Source: Capitella teleta
Lineage: Eukaryota; Annelida; Polychaeta; Capitellidae
Assembly (NCBI GenBank): GCA_000328365.1
Contig: KB309537.1
Coordinates: forward strand, 726,831 to 790,830
Direction of reading: 5' to 3'
Length of the DNA: 64,000 nt
Shown piece after piece: positions 59,424 through 64,000 of the stretch; within the stretch, counting starts at the first letter, position 1; every line of letters begins with the position of its first letter. The notes under the pieces were generated by a model, which was not told the DNA's origin, searched no databases, and saw only the letters and a program-made list of their open reading frames with translations. Both the position numbers and the translations under genes were made by a program.

Positions 59424-60168
59424 TCTCTCTTTGTTGTAATTCTGTGGTGGGAGCAACTGTAATCGGTGATGCATGATTTAGCATTACAGCTAACGTAACC
59501 TGCATACATCGCGGAATCTACAGTTACTCGATTCTTGATGTGACGACTTGTCAAGCATTAAGATTCTGAAATCAGTAATTCATAATAATATTGTGCATTT
59601 TATAAGTACAGCTCAATGTGACTCGTTTTATATAATTTTACATTGAAAAAAAAAAAACAAAAAACAACCCATTTTTATTTTTTTGCTGAACCTTGTTCAA
59701 TGCCATATGCACATCTTATGGTGAATTACATAAGAAATACATGCATAACAATGCCAAGGATTTGCATGGGAATTTTAGCATTTATAGGAAATAATATATT
59801 GTTTTCTTTTATTTCACATTTTTCAATGTTTTTACATATACTTGAGTGCAGTGCACACAAATGTCTTCCAAATATCAAAATATTGTACTCTATTTTAAAT
59901 GTACTCAAAGAAGCTTCTTTGAAGTACTTTCAAAATAAAAAAAATTATATACTTTTATTTGTTTCAACAATGCATTACATGATTTCAGTATACATCCATG
60001 AGATCTGTTTATATCTGGATGAAAACATTTTTTTTTCTCTCGCTCAATTTCTCTCTCTTTCCATGACATCTTTAATATTACCATTCTTATTATTACCATT
60101 GGCACACATGCAGCGTCCGGCCTCTTTACACAATCGGAGAACACTACAGACTGCAGATCGAGTGGTCA
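59424..60168. other. AT-rich spacer
   Basis: The long open frame 59643-60188 is AT-driven (Phe/Ile/Leu/Lys-rich) and judged spurious. Confidence 0.5.
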
Positions 60169-60561
60169 ATGGTAGATTTAATGAATAAGACACATCGCTA
60201 CTGCCTTCTCTTTATTTTATGGGGGGCAACCCTCATATCACAGCACCCTATTGATGCGGATGACCAGTGGAATAATTTTCGTGTCGTCTTTGACTTGGAT
60301 ACTATTTACGCAGTACGTGGCAATTCATCAGAATACGCAGCTGAAAGTATCCAGTCGTGTTTATATTTGGAAGTAAGGTCGACAAGATGCATACTTTCTA
60401 GAACTTTGGATATTTACGAAGCTTGGCCCAGGGCTTTCACAACGCACAGAGCGGCTCTCTCCGGAGACACCCCGTTAAAATCAACACAAACTCAATTGGC
60501 AAAATCAGATATGAAAACCGCAAATTGGAATTTTCTGAAGCGTGAGAAACGAAACAATTGA
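60169..60561 (+). CDS. Possible small secreted protein or first exon
   Basis: 130 residues. From the second Met (MNKTHRYCLLFILWGATLIS) it has a good signal-peptide shape. The rest (for example WNNFRVVFDLDTIYAVRG) is unknown. A donor-like GAA|gtaagg at about 60373 could shorten the exon. No downstream exon was identified. Confidence 0.35.
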   Translation: MVDLMNKTHRYCLLFILWGATLISQHPIDADDQWNNFRVVFDLDTIYAVRGNSSEYAAESIQSCLYLEVRSTRCILSRTLDIYEAWPRAFTTHRAALSGDTPLKSTQTQLAKSDMKTANWNFLKREKRNN

Positions 60562-61326
60562 AAAACCAAGTTCAGCTTCGAAAACAAGCCAGAAGAATAT
60601 GGTGAACACACAACATGACACGAGGTTGCTCGATTGAAGAATGATTTTAGCTCGCGAAGATGTCTGTTTCATTTGTATGTTCATTTGGCTGCTCGACAGC
60701 TGGCACAAGAACAACTAAATGAGAAGTTGATTCATTTCGCCCCACATTCCTGCTAATTAAGGAATTGGTAGGGAATATCATAGAACTGTGTCTCCCGCAC
60801 CCCCAAGATGGTCTTAATTATGTCATATCTTGATAATTTTACCCAAAGAATTCGGCCTCCAAATTCTTTGTTTTACCCAACAAAATGTTGATCTTTACTA
60901 CTCAAAGAACCACGTATTTCAAAAATCTTGTCAGTGATATTTTAATTATCCTGAGATTATATCATTCGTCATCAGGGCAGTGCATTATTACAGCCTATAA
61001 ACACACAAACAATTTAAAAGAGATCTGTAAACACGTTCGGTTCAACAGCAATGGCGGATGCAGACGCCTGTGTGATTCGCCTTTCCGTCTTCTGTGACGT
61101 ATCACGCCCGTTTGCGAAATGTGTAGTGTATGTTATCTGTGGGATGCCATTCACGAGTTACCAACACAATGCAATCGGTGCCTTTGCAGCAAATTATTGA
61201 TTCAACGTGGGGAAAAAAAAACCACGAACGAATTATTGCATCTTCAGAACAGGAAACAGAAGCGAAGGCGTTTTTACTTTCTGTTCGTCTCAATTAACGA
61301 ACCATTATTCTGTTCATTGTACAATA
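60562..61326. other. No clear gene
   Basis: A 49-codon ATG frame at 61051 (MADADACVIRLSVFCDV) has good context but no support beyond that. Confidence 0.35.
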
Positions 61327-61740
61327 CTAGTAGTTTGGATGATAGACAGGTGTGTTGTATTGGTGGTAATAGGTGGTGCCATTACGTTCAGACGCAACCG
61401 TGACAACATGGTGTACGAATCCTGGCTGTGGAGCGGGAGGGGACTGTTGCTCCGACACGAACGTGTATCTCGGACTGTGAAGCAGAAAACATACACGTGC
61501 ATTAGTTGAAGATATGTAAGTTTCGAGATCGATTGACTTCAAATGAATTGCGCATGTAGTGAACAAAGTAGATTAAACTTACTCCATCATCGCAGCCATA
61601 TGAGGAGGTGGGGGGGGGGGTGTTCGAAGGGCGTTGGAGCCATAATGAAAGGAGTAGTTGGCGCAGCCAGGCCGGGAGCAGTGGGTTCAGGAGCAAATGG
61701 AGCAATGGGTGGAGTACATGACGACGGATGCTGCCTTGTC
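61327..61740 (-). CDS. Pro/Tyr-rich protein, 3' end of a minus-strand gene
   Basis: Upstream exon (about 61735-61585) reads PPIAPFAPEPTAPGLAAPTT, PFIMAPTPFEHPPPP, then PPHMAAMM, ending at donor GA|gtaagt. Terminal exon (about 61467-61327), after acceptor cttcacag, gives PRYTFVSEQQSPPAPQPGFV and ends YYHQYNTPVYHPNY and stop. The join is phase 2 to phase 2. The two halves of the upstream exon are in different frames because of an 11-C run (61620-61610). Twelve or nine C would be in frame, so a homopolymer sequencing error or a polymorphism is likely. The 5' exons are not found. The composition suggests a disordered, WW/SH3-binding-type or extracellular tail protein. Confidence 0.45.
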
Positions 61741-61764
61741 CCAAGTGATATTGCAGTAAGTTAG

Positions 61765-64000
61765 GTATGGGAGAACTAAGCTATTATATAGATAATACAG
61801 CATTATCGAGATCATGTAGCATGACTGAGGTAGCTCTGTTTACAATTTTAGATGTTTTATATATAATTCCTATCGATTTTGATACCTTGTTATACAATGT
61901 ATTACCAACCCCAAGGATTAGCGTGGAGTCACATCGCGATCAGTGTTTTTGAGGATGAATCCAACTGCATTTTCTGTATTAGCAGAAGTCTGCTGAGATT
62001 AACAGGGTTTAATGCAATGATATGGATTATGATGTAGAGTAATACAGATAGGGCATCGAATAGGAATTCAGCTCTATAATATGCTCGCTGAGATTGGCTT
62101 CTGAAGGTAGTCTCTGAGAAGTTCCGGTGCGTTATGGCTCCCGCTTAATGGTAGTCATAACGTTTTCCGTTGTAAGGCAGCCTATGAATTACTAGTAATT
62201 CTCTGTAGAATGCATTACATTTCACAGAACGAGTACATGTCAAAAAGATATTTAAGTGATTATTTAAATTTTAAGGTAATCAGATCAGTATTTTTTTTTG
62301 TATTTTAGTTGAGAGAAACAGAGGCAGAAAGAGAGATTGTTTTGCAAATGAGAGCCATGAGATTTATTTGATGATGGAATCAGAAAAAAATAATGAAATG
62401 AGAAAATATAAATTGAAGACAGTAGAATAAAAATGAATTGAGGAAGATAAAATTAATAATGTATTGCATAAAAAAAGGCTATTGATTTCAGTTAATATTG
62501 AATTTCTGCCTGGCAAAATTCAGAGGTTTTGCACTGTTAAATTCAATTCAAAGAAGTTTAGTGGCACCAGAATGATAAGGAGATACACATGATCAAATTT
62601 GAAAATTTACAGATAAATTGGCCGAAAAGGGCAGCAGACCCAAGAAGGAGTATAGGCCCTGACGGAATAATCACTAGGTGCTATATTTATCAAGAATATT
62701 ATTATTATGATTATTTCCTTCTTCTCAGGTTTTCAGTTACAGAAATCTGAGAAGGGTAAAAACTATTCAGTCTGTACACCAAATTGAACATGGGAGACAA
62801 CTGAAGTTAATCATCAAATAATATATTATAAACATAAATTTTCATATATGCATGACATAAAATGAAGAGACATTCTGCACAGACCTAAAGATAAAGTAAA
62901 TAAACTAAAAAATAAAAAAATAAAAAATAAAAAAAATAAAAAATATTAATAGAATTATGCAACTGCTTGCATTTTAATAGCTAAATCCGATAGAGTTGCT
63001 ACACATGAAATAAATTATGGAGAAGAAAATTATTGTAAGCAGTAGACGCGTGAAAAAAATTGTATCAAGCGGAATGGGTGGAAATTTCAATAAATAATTC
63101 ATTATGAGCTATTAAATGGCAAATCACAAATACATTGGGGACAATATCTTAGCAATAGGATCAGTAATTGATTAGGATTAAAATTGAAAGGCAGTAAAAA
63201 ATATATTTTTCTTTCAAATTGAACAGAAAACTCCCCAGCAAATTTATGTTTAAGCCTAACAGACAAGAATGAAAGAAAAAAATATAAAAAAAAGAACAAA
63301 GAAATAAGAGCAAAAAAAAAAAAAACCAACAACAAAAAAACAGCTATAGCAGAAGTTTAGGTGTGAGCATGATAAAAAAAAATGGAGAAGTAATAGAATT
63401 GGATGTTTGGAGATGAACCCGGACATGATGGCCCACTGCTAACTCGAACAGTCAGAGCAAACTTCTTAATTATGTTCTCCTCAGTTAGTAATTCAGTCAG
63501 CTTCATCGGATCTCCGAAAATAAAATTTTAAATGAATGTCAATCAAATGAATTTTAAATATTGGTTTAGTGAAAATCGTTCTCATTTCGGGTTGCGGATT
63601 TAACATGTGAAAATAGAAGCACTATAATCAGAAGAGAAATAAACCTAAAGACAATTAGAGGTTCGCTAAATTATTACCATAATGTTAGGCAGTGTATATT
63701 GGGTTCAGGAGAAATTCTGTTCTACAGTTTTTCACAATTTTAAATGGCTGACAATAAAATGGGGTCAGGGGGCAAACAGGGCTATGGGTGTAATGCTTCA
63801 CCATACATGCAACCCAAAGAATTTAATTTTAACTAAAGATATGAAGAAAATTATAAGAAACAGGTGCTGGCGTCTGATAAGATTGAGAGCTTAACCTACC
63901 GATAGTAGTTCTTTTAATTTGGGAATAATTTCTCCAAGTCCTGAATACCAAACTTCATTGTGAATAGAGAGTTCGACGCTCAAACCACTCAACCATGCAA
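61765..64000. other. AT-rich stretch, no gene seen
   Basis: Low-complexity A-rich DNA (62880-62945, 63270-63340). A short plus-strand segment at 63754-63800 resembles part of 61680-61725 (GGGTCAGG.GCAAA.xGGGC-like), perhaps an old exon copy. No convincing exon. Confidence 0.4.

Noticed and set aside
59643-60188. 181-codon plus-strand ORF
   Set aside because: Its composition follows AT-rich DNA (Ile/Phe/Lys/Leu), it starts in poly(A), and it has no motif or splice support.
1-64000. CRISPR arrays, operons, riboswitches, rRNA or tRNA genes
   Set aside because: Nothing of these kinds is visible. The window is intron-rich animal DNA, and its tandem repeats are mini- and microsatellites.

Overview
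The window looks like nuclear DNA of an early-branching animal. A demosponge (Amphimedon type) fits best, but that is inference. The evidence is AT-rich DNA, genes cut into many small exons by introns of roughly 50-80 bases, metazoan HPS1, annexin and CFAP97-domain genes, perfect RFX X-box sites, and abundant CR1/L2-like LINE, pogo/Tigger and tRNA-SINE debris. A 50-N block at 21241-21290 is an assembly gap.

Layout. (1) 218-16716, minus strand: a very large annexin locus. I rebuilt it exon by exon. An 8-repeat module (16716-11971) is followed by a 16-repeat module (9715-218). The two can be joined by an intron that has the same position and phase as the introns ending the other internal annexin cores. 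That would give one polypeptide of about 2,700 residues with six four-repeat cores (24 annexin repeats), separated by a single-alpha-helix-like E/K/R/Q linker and an Arg/Asp-rich linker. (2) 17758-23401, minus: a seven-exon CFAP97-domain (Hemingway-like, axonemal) gene with two perfect X-boxes in its introns. (3) 23.4-50 kb: gene-poor, repeat-rich DNA. It holds LINE fragments, two related Tigger/pogo copies, a long-TIR element, a broken Ty3/gypsy fossil, and two intronless copies of a GT-A-type glycosyltransferase gene at 30.7-31.8 and 46.1-47.2 kb. Each glycosyltransferase copy carries one different in-frame TGA. (4) 51443-55251, plus: a 17-exon HPS1 homologue (BLOC-3 subunit), including an AT-AC U12-type intron. 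(5) 58.5-61.8 kb: a two-exon lysine-rich gene of unknown function, a possible secreted small protein, and a minus-strand Pro/Tyr-rich gene. (6) 61.8-64 kb: AT-rich DNA with no gene that I can see.

The annexin locus stands out most. It could make a long multivalent membrane-binding scaffold in which only a few repeats keep the canonical calcium loop. HPS1 (lysosome-related organelle trafficking) and CFAP97D (cilia) are unrelated neighbours. No operon-like logic is implied.
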